Shown one piece after another: positions 42,323-50,432 of a stretch of 56,105 nt of DNA (its first letter is position 1; every line of letters begins with the position of its first letter). Source of the DNA: SAR86 cluster bacterium AG-422-E19 (GTDB lineage Bacteria; Pseudomonadota; Gammaproteobacteria; Magnimaribacterales; AG-339-G14); NCBI GenBank assembly GCA_003213595.1, contig QCMR01000004.1, forward strand, positions 1 through 56,105, read 5' to 3'. The translations under genes and the position numbers were made by a program. The notes beneath the pieces were generated by a model. It worked only from the letters and a program-made list of their open reading frames with translations. It ran no database searches and was not told the origin of the DNA.

Positions 42323-43366
42323 ATGCGCATGCTCATGCGTTCCATTCAAATAATTTTTCTTTTAGTTTCCTCGATTTCGGCATTTGGCTCTCAGGCAATT
42401 GGTCATGCACCTATTGGAGTTATGGCGGATCATATGCACAAAAAGGGCGAATCAATGATTTCTTTAAGAGCCTCTTACATGAAAATGAGAGGTAATTCTT
42501 TAGATGGAAATTCGATCTCAGATGGCGAAATTTTAGTTATAGACAACCCACATTCAAATTCACCAGCAAAACTTAGTGTTGTTCCAATCGAAATGAGTAT
42601 GAAAATGTTAATGCTTGGTGGTATGTATGCTCCATCGGATGAAGTTACTTTGATGTTCATGACAATGTTTATGGATAAATCCATGAATTTAAATACTTAT
42701 CACGCAATGATGAGAAACAATATTGGTTCATTCAATTCATCTTCTTCGGATCTTTCTGATTTATCTTTTTCTGCATTAGTAAATATTAACGAGCAAGTCA
42801 AAAGCAAGTGGCATGCAGAAATTGGCTTGAAATTTTCCGTTGGAGATAAAAACGAAAAAAGTAAAGTACTAACACCCATGAATACCAATATGGAAATGGT
42901 TTTGCCTTATGGTATGCAATCAGGAGACGATTCTGTTGCTTTAGTTGTTGGCTTTACCAACCTTTATACATTATCTGATAAACATATTTTTGGAAATCAA
43001 ATGAGGTTCTTTAGAAATATTTCATCTGAGGAATGGCATTATGGAGATAAAACTTATTTTGACTCCTGGTATCAATATTCAATCAGCAGAAACTTTTCTA
43101 TTTCATCGAGATTGAAACTTAATCATCAGCAAGAAATTTCAGGCTTTGATTACAATATCAAAACACCAATTCAGACCTCTATCACGTCGAATTACGGCGG
43201 TTTTACGGCTGAAGTAGGTTTGGGTTTTAATTTTCTCACCCAAATCTTTCCTGGATCTGAAGACAGACTTGCCTTGGAGATTATCAACCCAATAATCAAT
43301 GAAAAAAATGGTCTCCAGATGAAAGATAAAACCCAAATAGTATTTGGCTTTCAAAAATCTTTTTAA
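42323..43366 (+). CDS. Met-rich outer-membrane beta-barrel protein
   Basis: A 347-residue exported protein: after three closely spaced Met codons (42323, 42329, 42335) comes RSIQIIFLLVSSISAFGSQA, a signal peptide. The mature part begins HAPIGVMADHMHKKGESMISLRASYMKMRG and continues with many Met (VPIEMSMKMLMLGGMYAP, LMFMTMFMDKSM). The C-terminus ends KSF after alternating beta segments. It resembles a family of about 350-residue barrel proteins, related to the phenol-degradation MetA group, that often occur near copper genes. The Met/His-rich segments would suit Cu(I), but this is inference. The choice among the three start codons is open. Confidence 0.75.
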   Translation: MRMLMRSIQIIFLLVSSISAFGSQAIGHAPIGVMADHMHKKGESMISLRASYMKMRGNSLDGNSISDGEILVIDNPHSNSPAKLSVVPIEMSMKMLMLGGMYAPSDEVTLMFMTMFMDKSMNLNTYHAMMRNNIGSFNSSSSDLSDLSFSALVNINEQVKSKWHAEIGLKFSVGDKNEKSKVLTPMNTNMEMVLPYGMQSGDDSVALVVGFTNLYTLSDKHIFGNQMRFFRNISSEEWHYGDKTYFDSWYQYSISRNFSISSRLKLNHQQEISGFDYNIKTPIQTSITSNYGGFTAEVGLGFNFLTQIFPGSEDRLALEIINPIINEKNGLQMKDKTQIVFGFQKSF

Positions 43367-43384
43367 GTTTCTCGCTTTTAATAG

Positions 43385-43390
43385 TATATT
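43385..43390 (+). promoter_or_regulatory. Candidate -10 box (TATATT) 6 nt before an ATG
   Basis: TATATT (5/6 match) is followed by TCTCGA and ATG at 43397. No SD precedes the ATG. It has the same 6-nt spacing as the boxes at 6325 and 18768. Confidence 0.4.
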
Positions 43391-43396
43391 TCTCGA

Positions 43397-44290
43397 ATGG
43401 CTGATTTAGTTCATCTCTCAAGCTCAGCTTCTTCGGAAGAGATTATCGATGTTCTTAACAAGGATGCTGGAGTGATAATTGATAACCTCTTACACTCAGA
43501 TAATATTTCTAGAATCAATCAAGATCTTAAACCGTACTTAAAAAATGATGTTTTTGGTAGAGATGAATTTACTGGATTCAAAACGAAAAGAGTTGGGGCA
43601 TTAATTGCAAGGTCAGAAGCCTGTAGAGAATTGGCATTAAACCCTTTAATCAATGAAGTTTCTGAAAAGTATTTATCTCCTTTCTGCGACGGTTATCAAC
43701 TGCATTTCACTTCTGCAGTAAGTATTGGTCCAGGAGAAAGTAAACAAATTCTCCATAGAGATAGGGGAATTTGGGGCGGTTATCTACCTAGGAAAGTTGA
43801 ACCACTTATGAGTACCATTTGGGCAGTAACAGATTTTACAAAGGAAAATGGAGCCACGCAGATTGTCCCTGGATCTCATCTCTGGGAAAAAGACCGAACT
43901 CCTAATGACGATGAGATAGCTTATGCTGAAATGAAAGCAGGATCAGTACTTCTTTATACTGGAACTGTACTGCATGGCGGAGGAGAAAATACTTCAAAAA
44001 ATGATATTCGAACTGGAGTATTTCTGCATTATGCTCTTAATTGGCTTCGTCAGGAAGAAAATCAATATCTATCCTGTCCTCCTGAGATTGCAAAAGATAT
44101 TTCGCCTGAAATAAGATCTTTAATAGGATATTCGAAGGGAGGCTACGTACTGGGTTTCTATTCTGATCCATTAGACAAAAATGCAGAATATGAATCTGTT
44201 TCACCAGAAAACATGTTTAAGGATAAAGCTTTTGACGAATTCTCTGCTATACCAGATCCTAAGGAACTGGTTCAAAAATCTACAAAATAA
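43397..44290 (+). CDS. Phytanoyl-CoA dioxygenase-family Fe(II)/2-oxoglutarate oxygenase
   Basis: A 297-residue PhyH-type oxygenase. The facial triad is visible: His120 and Asp122 in ILHRDRGIWGG and His193 in TVLHGGGENTS, with Arg205 (NDIRTGVF) for 2-oxoglutarate. IWAVTDFTKENGATQIVPGSHLW is the family core. It should hydroxylate a small organic or acyl-CoA substrate. The stop is directly adjacent to the stop of a small convergent ORF at 44291. Confidence 0.9.
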   Translation: MADLVHLSSSASSEEIIDVLNKDAGVIIDNLLHSDNISRINQDLKPYLKNDVFGRDEFTGFKTKRVGALIARSEACRELALNPLINEVSEKYLSPFCDGYQLHFTSAVSIGPGESKQILHRDRGIWGGYLPRKVEPLMSTIWAVTDFTKENGATQIVPGSHLWEKDRTPNDDEIAYAEMKAGSVLLYTGTVLHGGGENTSKNDIRTGVFLHYALNWLRQEENQYLSCPPEIAKDISPEIRSLIGYSKGGYVLGFYSDPLDKNAEYESVSPENMFKDKAFDEFSAIPDPKELVQKSTK

Positions 44291-44398
44291 TTAAAAGTAG
44301 ACTACGCCTATTAAGTAGCCGCCATAGAAAAAGGCAACTGCATAAAAAGGATATTCTCTACAAAAATTCCAAACTGATTTTAAATATTCACTAATCAT
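44291..44398 (-). CDS. Small single-pass membrane protein (35 aa), hypothetical
   Basis: A minus-strand ORF from ATG (44398-44396) to TAA (44293-44291) encodes a 35-residue peptide. The N-terminal part M-I-S-E-Y-L-K-S-V-W-N-F-C-R-E-Y is amphipathic and charged, and the rest (PFYAVAFFYGGYLIGVVYF) is a hydrophobic span. AAGAGA lies 5 bases before the ATG as a possible SD, and TATTAT lies further upstream. The stop touches that of the convergent PhyH-like gene, in keeping with local packing. The remaining 44399-44576 holds only AT-rich upstream sequence. No family is recognised. Confidence 0.42.
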   Translation of the reverse strand: MISEYLKSVWNFCREYPFYAVAFFYGGYLIGVVYF

Positions 44399-44576
44399 TT
44401 CATCTCTTAGGGAAATTTTATAATAGACAATCTTCAGGTAATTTTTACTTATACCTTTATATAAAATTTATTAAAAAAATTTTTTTTATTACAAATTAAT
44501 ACATCTCTAAATCATTGCATCCAAAATTTATTTGAAGCATAGTAAAACGACTGATTTTCATAAATGTAGATAAATA

Positions 44577-46109
44577 ATGACTGTAAAGTACTACGACTGG
44601 GTAGAGTATCAATCTAACTTTAGGCCAAAAAAAATTGCTATCAAAGAGATCTCAAGTGGTCGAGAAACCTCTTATTATGAGTTGAATCAAAGATCTAAAT
44701 CTTTGGCGGGATGGTTGCAAAAAAAAGGTTTAAAAAAGGGGGATCGAGTTGCGATCTTATCCCATAACTGCGCCGAAGTTTTTGAACTTGAATTTGCCTG
44801 TGGAAAAATTGGCGGTGTTGAATTACCTCTTAACTGGAGGCTAACAAAGCCAGAACTAGAATACATTTTGAATGATAGTAAGCCAATGTGTTTAATTTAT
44901 TCTGTTGAGTTTAAGGATATTGCTCTAGAACTAATAAAAGATTGCGGAATAAAAAACTCTTTGATGTTAGAAGAGAACAACTTTGGCAGTGAATATGAAC
45001 AAGCTATTTTAGAAAATAATAAATTTGAAACCGTAGAAACCAATCACGATGACTTAATTATGTTGATGTATACCTCCGGTACGACTGGTCACCCTAAAGG
45101 CGCCATGATCAACCATCAAATGCAATTTTTCAATACTGTGAATTTAGGAGCGACTGCAAGAATTACTGATAAAACAATTCAACTTGTTGTTTTGCCATTA
45201 TTTCACACAGGCGGCATGAACTGTTACGCAAATCCAATTTTGCACAATGGCGGACAAATAGTTTTGATGAAAGAGTTTGATCCAGGAAAAGCTTTGGAAA
45301 TTATTAACAACCCTGATTTTGGAATTACACATTTTTTTGCTGTGCCTGCACCTTTCCAGTTTATGATGCAACATCCAAATTTTGCGACAACAGATTTTTC
45401 AAGAATTGAGGGTGCCGGTGTAGGTGGAGCACCATGCGCTGAAGTCATCATAGAGACTTGGCAAAATAAGGGCGTAGAACTATGGCAAGGTTGGGGAATG
45501 ACAGAAACCAGCCCTGGCGGAATTGGATTATCTGGTGATGATGCTGCGAGAAAAATTGGTTCAGCAGGAAAACCTTTGTTACATACAGAGGTAAAAATAG
45601 TCGATGAAAAGGGTAATGAAGTAAAGCAAGGTGAAGTAGGAGAAATACTTATCAAAGGTCCCAATATCACACCAGGATATTGGAATAATGAGGAAGCAAC
45701 AAAAAATTCTTTTGTGGATGGCTGGTTAAAGACAGGAGATGCTGCACAAATGGATGACGAAGGTTTCATCTACATTGTTGACCGTCAAAAGGATATGTAC
45801 ATCTCTGGTGGAGAAAATGTATATCCAGCAGAAGTAGAAAATGTGCTTTATCAATTACCTCAAATTGCTGAAGCTGCAATCATAGGTATACCTGATGAAA
45901 AGTGGGGAGAAGTTGGCCTTGCTTTTATTGCACTAAAGCCTAGTGAAAATTTATCTGGCGAGGATATCATTAATCATTGTCTAAAGAACTTAGCAAAATT
46001 CAAAATACCAAAGAGTGTAGAGTTCATAGATGCTTTACCAAGAAACGCTACAGGGAAAGTTTTAAAAAGAACTTTAAGAGAAAATAAACTTGGGAAATCT
46101 GCCCTTTAA
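44577..46109 (+). CDS. Acyl-CoA synthetase (AMP-binding, fatty-acid/aryl-CoA ligase type)
   Basis: A 510-residue ANL-superfamily enzyme that activates a carboxylic acid to its CoA thioester through an acyl-adenylate. P-loop-like LMYTSGTTGHPKGAM (about residues 162-176), WQGWGMTETSPGG (A5), DGWLKTGDAAQMDDEGFIYIVDRQKDMYISGGENVYPAEVE (A7-A8 hinge) and the catalytic Lys of PRNATGKVLKR (A10) are intact. Chain-length preference cannot be read. No SD is seen. It probably feeds acyl-CoA to the nearby beta-oxidation-type enzymes. Confidence 0.92.
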   Translation: MTVKYYDWVEYQSNFRPKKIAIKEISSGRETSYYELNQRSKSLAGWLQKKGLKKGDRVAILSHNCAEVFELEFACGKIGGVELPLNWRLTKPELEYILNDSKPMCLIYSVEFKDIALELIKDCGIKNSLMLEENNFGSEYEQAILENNKFETVETNHDDLIMLMYTSGTTGHPKGAMINHQMQFFNTVNLGATARITDKTIQLVVLPLFHTGGMNCYANPILHNGGQIVLMKEFDPGKALEIINNPDFGITHFFAVPAPFQFMMQHPNFATTDFSRIEGAGVGGAPCAEVIIETWQNKGVELWQGWGMTETSPGGIGLSGDDAARKIGSAGKPLLHTEVKIVDEKGNEVKQGEVGEILIKGPNITPGYWNNEEATKNSFVDGWLKTGDAAQMDDEGFIYIVDRQKDMYISGGENVYPAEVENVLYQLPQIAEAAIIGIPDEKWGEVGLAFIALKPSENLSGEDIINHCLKNLAKFKIPKSVEFIDALPRNATGKVLKRTLRENKLGKSAL

Positions 46110-46182
46110 TTTCCTAAATTCTAATAATATGTCTTTTACAAACCTGAGGATTTATATTCAAACTCAAGATGTTAATTTTTAA

Positions 46183-47178
46183 ATGGGACGCTGGATAAAA
46201 AATAAATTAATTCCTTTTTTACAGATATTAGGCAAGCCTATTTCATTTCTTCTAGATTTAATCTTAATTCCTATAATTTTTTTCTCAGGGATATTTCTTA
46301 AGTTCTACAGAAAAGTAGGTTCTAAGAGATTTCCGATAAATACAAATCTTTTAAAAAAAATCGGTGTATTTCCTATAATAGATCATTTTTATGAGCCCTT
46401 TTTTAATCATAAAACTCTTACCGAGGATTTTTCAAAAATTAGAAATCTACCCTCAATTAATTTTCGAGAACAAGAACAACTAGATCTTTTAAAAAGTTTT
46501 AAATTCCAAAAAGATTTTCAGTCTTTTTTAGATAGCGAAGCCGACTTAAAAACACTAAGAAGTTTTTCTATTACCAATGGTTCATATGGAGCTGGAGATG
46601 CCGAGATTTTATTTAACTTTTTAAGATTAAAAAAACCTTCAAAGATTATAGAAATAGGCAGTGGAAACTCTACAAAAGTAATCGAAGCTGCTTTAAAACT
46701 CAATATAAAGGAAGGTTCTAATCCAAAATTTACTTGTATTGAACCTTACAAACCCTGGCTCAAAAGCACCGAACATATAAAAATTTTAAGGTCAAAATTA
46801 GAACAAACTTCATTAGATTGGACAAAAGAATTATCTGATGGAGACTTTCTATTCATTGATTCTTCTCATATGATCAGACCGCAAGGAGATGTTCTTTATG
46901 AATACCTTGAGGTAATACCTATGCTGAATCCCGGTGTATTTGTTCATGTTCATGATATTTTTTCTCCAAGAGACTATCCGGAAACTTGGCTAAAAACAGA
47001 TGTAAAGTTTTGGAATGAACAATATTTATTGGAAACTCTGCTTTCTAACTCAAATAGATATAAAGTGATTGCTTCTTTAAATTATCTTGCAAAAGATTAT
47101 TTTGAGGAACTTAAGAAAGTATGCCCTCATTTAAATGCAAAACATGAACCGGCAGCCTTTTATTTTGAGGTAATTTAA
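46183..47178 (+). CDS. Membrane-anchored class I methyltransferase-like protein (Methyltransf_24 type)
   Basis: A 331-residue protein. Residues 15-40 (LQILGKPISFLLDLILIPIIFFSGIF) form a hydrophobic anchor. The soluble part has a Rossmann methyltransferase core: KIIEIGSGNSTKVIEAAL (motif I, about residue 150), FTCIEPYKPWL (acidic loop) and DGDFLFIDSSHM (motif IV-like, Asp-Ser-Ser-His). GVFVHVHDIFSPRDYPETWL follows. This pattern is seen in methyltransferases of polysaccharide or small-molecule pathways; the substrate is unknown. The next gene starts 1 base after the stop. Confidence 0.72.
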   Translation: MGRWIKNKLIPFLQILGKPISFLLDLILIPIIFFSGIFLKFYRKVGSKRFPINTNLLKKIGVFPIIDHFYEPFFNHKTLTEDFSKIRNLPSINFREQEQLDLLKSFKFQKDFQSFLDSEADLKTLRSFSITNGSYGAGDAEILFNFLRLKKPSKIIEIGSGNSTKVIEAALKLNIKEGSNPKFTCIEPYKPWLKSTEHIKILRSKLEQTSLDWTKELSDGDFLFIDSSHMIRPQGDVLYEYLEVIPMLNPGVFVHVHDIFSPRDYPETWLKTDVKFWNEQYLLETLLSNSNRYKVIASLNYLAKDYFEELKKVCPHLNAKHEPAAFYFEVI

Positions 47179-47179
47179 G

Positions 47180-48694
47180 TTGAAAACTAGATCAGAGCTC
47201 ATAGAACTCCACAATAGATTATCTAAAACTCTGGATGAAGAAAGAGTAGCTGCTAGGGAGAAGAGATACGAAAAAGGCTACAGAACAGCTAGAGAAAATC
47301 TTGATGATTTAGTGGATAAAGATTCTTTTGTGGAATATGGCCAGCTTGCTATTGCAGCGCAAAAAAGTAGAAGGGAACTCGAAGAGTTAAGAACCGAAAC
47401 GGCTGCTGATGGAATAATTACTGGATTTGGTAAAATAAATAGTGAAATCTTAGATGATAAAAAAGCTCTTTCGGCAATAATCATCAATGACTATTCAGTC
47501 CTAGCAGGAACTCAAGGTTATTATCACCACAAAAAATTAGATAGGATTTGTGAGACAGCCGAAAAACAAAATTTACCCGTCGTAATGTATACAGAAGGAG
47601 GCGGAGGAAGACCAGGCGATACGGATGTGCATGTTCAATTTGCAGGATTACAAATCCCTTCTTTTAGTAATTGGGCTAAATTAAAAGGAAAAAGTCTTAG
47701 AATTGCTGTCAATAATGGATATTGCTTCGCTGGTAATGCTGCATTATTTGGAACTGCTGATTTTTGCATTTCTACAAAAAATTCTTGGTTAGGAATGGCA
47801 GGTCCCGCAATGATAGAAGGTGGAGGACTTGGCAAGGTAAATCCAAAAGATATTGGCCCAGCTGAAGAACAAGAAAAATTAGGTGTAATCGATTACCTTG
47901 CAGAAGACGAAGGAGATGCAACAAGCTTTGCGAAGAAATTACTCTCTTACTTTCAAGGAAGTCTAAATAAATGGGAAACTAAGGACCAGTCGATTTTAAG
48001 AAACCTCATTCCAGAAAATAGAAGAATGGCATACTCAGTAAGAGATATTATAGAAACCATCGCTGATAAAGATTCTTTTTTGGAAGTAAGAAAAATCTAT
48101 GGTCGAAGTGTAATTACTGGATTCATGAGATTAGAGGGGAAGCCAGTTGCTCTTATTGCAAATGATTGTCAGCATTTGGGCGGAGCTGTGGATGCAACTT
48201 CAGCTGAAAAAGCTGGACAGTTTATTTCAATTTGTAATGAACATAATCTTCCAATAGTTTCTTTAGCAGATACTCCTGGCTTTATGGTTGGCGTTGATAG
48301 CGAAAGAGAAGGAGCTGTAAGGAAAATGGGTAGCCTTTTTAATGCAGGAGCAAATATCTCAGTTCCTCTTGTAGCAATCTTTTTAAGAAAAGGCTATGGA
48401 TTGGGCGCAATGGCTATGGTTGGAGGAAGTTTTTATATACCTATTTTCACCGCTTCTTGGCCAACTGGAGAATTTGGTGGAATGGGTTTAGAAGGAGCAG
48501 TAAAACTAGGGTATAAAAAAGAGCTAGAAGCTGTTGAAGATGAAAATGAAAGAGAAGAATTATTCAATAAGCTTGTTCAAAAAATGTACGATGCTGGAAA
48601 AGCGTTAGAGGCGGCCACTCAATTAGAGATAGATGCAGTTATCGACCCAGCAGATACTAGGTCGATAATTTTAAAAGCTTTGGAAACTGGTTAA
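47180..48694 (+). CDS. Acyl-CoA carboxylase carboxyltransferase subunit
   Basis: A 504-residue carboxyltransferase with N- and C-terminal crotonase-like halves. VVMYTEGGGGRPGDTDVH and NNGYCFAGNAALFGTADFCI belong to the first half; VIANDCQHLGGAVDATSAEKAGQFISICNEHNLPIVSLADTPGFMVG and YGLGAMAMVGGSFYIPIFTASWPTGEFGGMGLEGAV to the second. It transfers CO2 from carboxybiotin to an acyl-CoA (propionyl-, methylcrotonyl- or similar). No biotin carboxylase or carrier protein is encoded in the window. The start is TTG at 47180, 1 base after the methyltransferase stop; the N-terminal residues fit the family from there. Confidence 0.9.
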   Translation: MKTRSELIELHNRLSKTLDEERVAAREKRYEKGYRTARENLDDLVDKDSFVEYGQLAIAAQKSRRELEELRTETAADGIITGFGKINSEILDDKKALSAIIINDYSVLAGTQGYYHHKKLDRICETAEKQNLPVVMYTEGGGGRPGDTDVHVQFAGLQIPSFSNWAKLKGKSLRIAVNNGYCFAGNAALFGTADFCISTKNSWLGMAGPAMIEGGGLGKVNPKDIGPAEEQEKLGVIDYLAEDEGDATSFAKKLLSYFQGSLNKWETKDQSILRNLIPENRRMAYSVRDIIETIADKDSFLEVRKIYGRSVITGFMRLEGKPVALIANDCQHLGGAVDATSAEKAGQFISICNEHNLPIVSLADTPGFMVGVDSEREGAVRKMGSLFNAGANISVPLVAIFLRKGYGLGAMAMVGGSFYIPIFTASWPTGEFGGMGLEGAVKLGYKKELEAVEDENEREELFNKLVQKMYDAGKALEAATQLEIDAVIDPADTRSIILKALETG

Positions 48695-48707
48695 ATTTTT
48701 CCCTGAA

Positions 48708-49199
48708 TTAAGGGGTTCTCATTACTTCAGCAGAAGTACATTTATCAATTGAAGCGGATTTTAATTTTTCTACAGCTAATTTTAATTTTCTGTACTCCGC
48801 TACTTCAGGATTTAAACCTGTAGACTTAACACCAATGAAACTTGTTCCAGCAGTAGGATCATGCATTTCAAGGCCATAAGATGCATAACTAGTTGATCTT
48901 GAAGAATTTTCAATTACTTTTTCTGCAACACTATCAATTAAAGCAGAATGCCTGATTCTTTCAGCCTGAAGTTCAGCACAGCCTAATGTTGTCGCATCAA
49001 CTTCCCAATGATAAGTTTCAGCATTTACTTGTCCTTTTCCACCTGCATCTTCAACAAAATTATCCAAAAGATACTTTGTTGCAACAATGTTGTTTTGCAT
49101 AAAAGGAGTGCTTGAGCAACCAACTAAAACTAATAGAGCCACTGAAGCAAATAGTTTTGAAAATTGACCAAATAAGTTCTTTAAATTAGTTAAAATCAT
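48708..49199 (-). CDS. Predicted lipoprotein of unknown function
   Basis: A 163-residue exported protein. The N-terminus has a long n-region, then LFASVALLVLVGC with lipobox L-V-G-C, so it is a probable outer- or inner-membrane lipoprotein. The mature part is mixed alpha/beta with two further Cys (TLGCAEL, IDKCTSAEV) that could form a disulfide. No family is recognised. TAGGAG upstream of the ATG is a good ribosome site. It is divergent from def with 113 bases between start codons. Confidence 0.7.
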   Translation of the reverse strand: MILTNLKNLFGQFSKLFASVALLVLVGCSSTPFMQNNIVATKYLLDNFVEDAGGKGQVNAETYHWEVDATTLGCAELQAERIRHSALIDSVAEKVIENSSRSTSYASYGLEMHDPTAGTSFIGVKSTGLNPEVAEYRKLKLAVEKLKSASIDKCTSAEVMRTP

Positions 49200-49312
49200 T
49201 GATAATTCTCCTAAGACACTTAATATGCCTTTACGACGGCAAGTTTAAGACCTTTAAAAACTTAAGTCAATTTTAGTGAAAGCTAAATTAAACAATAAAA
49301 ATTGGTATTTTT

Positions 49313-49873
49313 ATGACAAAAATCACTGAAAATGAGTTTGAAATCTTAAAATTAGGCAATCCTATTTTAAGGCAAACTGCTAGAGAACTTACCAAAGAAG
49401 AAATTTTATCTTCGGAAATACAAGGATTAATCCCTAAAATGTGGGATGTTATGAAAAACGCTGGTGGAGTTGGCTTGGCTGCTCCCCAAATAGGAATTTC
49501 TATCCAGTTAGCGGTTATAAAATTGGAAAGTGACTCAGAGAGATACGATAATTTAGAAAGTTCTGAAGAATTTGTCATATTTAATCCAAAACTAGAAGTA
49601 ATTGACGAACAAAAACAAGGCTTTTGGGAGGGCTGTTTAAGTGTTCCTGGCTTAAGAGGTTATGTTGAAAGGCCACGAAAGCTTAAAATTGAATTTCTCA
49701 ACGAAAATGCGGATGAAAAAGAAGTGGTAGTTGAAGATTTCTTAGCAACAGTATTCCAGCATGAACTTGATCATTTGTTTGGATTTCTTTACGTGGATAG
49801 ACTTAATTCTACAAAGGACTTAGTTTTTGAAGAAGAATTAACAAATATAGCGTCAGAAAAACTTTTAGACTAA
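49313..49873 (+). CDS. def: Peptide deformylase
   Basis: Removes the formyl group from nascent N-termini. All three motifs are present: GVGLAAPQIG (residues 52-61), EGCLSVPG (Cys108) and QHELDHLFG (His150, Glu151, His154), which bind Fe/Zn. The 186 residues are slightly longer than E. coli Def, with an insert after VIKLESDSERYDNLESSEE. It is not next to fmt, unlike in many gammaproteobacteria, and the motif-2 region FWEGCLSVPGLRGYVERP resembles the class of accessory deformylases. A CIA30-like gene follows by 3 bases. Confidence 0.94.
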   Translation: MTKITENEFEILKLGNPILRQTARELTKEEILSSEIQGLIPKMWDVMKNAGGVGLAAPQIGISIQLAVIKLESDSERYDNLESSEEFVIFNPKLEVIDEQKQGFWEGCLSVPGLRGYVERPRKLKIEFLNENADEKEVVVEDFLATVFQHELDHLFGFLYVDRLNSTKDLVFEEELTNIASEKLLD

Positions 49874-49876
49874 ATT

Positions 49877-50419
49877 ATGCTGAAATATTTTTTATCAATC
49901 TTTTTGTCTTTTAATATGCTTTCTTTTGAAATTCTGCCTAAAAAAAATATCGATTTAGATGCCTGGCGGTTTGTAAAAGATCAGGTCATGGGAGGCAAAT
50001 CCGATGGTTCTATGGCATTGAAGGAATCTACCAATGAAAATTTTGATTTTATCTCTGCACAAGGAAATGTTTCTACCGATGGCGGAGGGTTCTTAATGTT
50101 TAGGAAAGAAATTGATGCAAATAACTTAAGTGATTTTTCTAGAGTGAAATTCAAGGCAAGAGGAAATAACGAAAAATATTTTATCCATATTAAAACCAAA
50201 GGCTCGATCTTTCCTTGGGTGAGATTTCTCGGCGAATTTGAAGTTACTAATGAATGGCAAGATTTTGAAATTGAATTCACTGAATTCATTCGTTACAGTA
50301 ATAAAAGTCCAAAAAAAAGGAATCTTAACCCTAATAAAATAAAACTTATTGGTGTTGAAGCTTCTGGAAGGGATTTTGATATGGACATTGATATTGCTTC
50401 GATGAGTTTTTCCAAATAA
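49877..50419 (+). CDS. CIA30-family protein
   Basis: A 180-residue protein with the CIA30 (complex I intermediate-associated protein 30) jelly-roll domain: AWRFVKDQVMGGKSDGSM (the conserved D-x-V-M-G-G-x-S segment, about residues 31-48), FRKEIDANNLSDFSRVKFKARGN and WVRFLGEFEVTNEWQDFEIEF. The hydrophobic start LKYFLSIFLSFNMLSFE looks like a signal peptide, suggesting a periplasmic carbohydrate-binding-like role rather than complex I assembly. It is 3 bases after def and 13 before the next gene. Confidence 0.82.
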   Translation: MLKYFLSIFLSFNMLSFEILPKKNIDLDAWRFVKDQVMGGKSDGSMALKESTNENFDFISAQGNVSTDGGGFLMFRKEIDANNLSDFSRVKFKARGNNEKYFIHIKTKGSIFPWVRFLGEFEVTNEWQDFEIEFTEFIRYSNKSPKKRNLNPNKIKLIGVEASGRDFDMDIDIASMSFSK

Positions 50420-50432
50420 TTTAATCAAAAAG

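Noticed and set aside
45224-45769. 181-codon minus-strand ORF inside the acyl-CoA synthetase gene
   Set aside because: Pro/Ser-rich shadow translation opposite a conserved enzyme; no family features.
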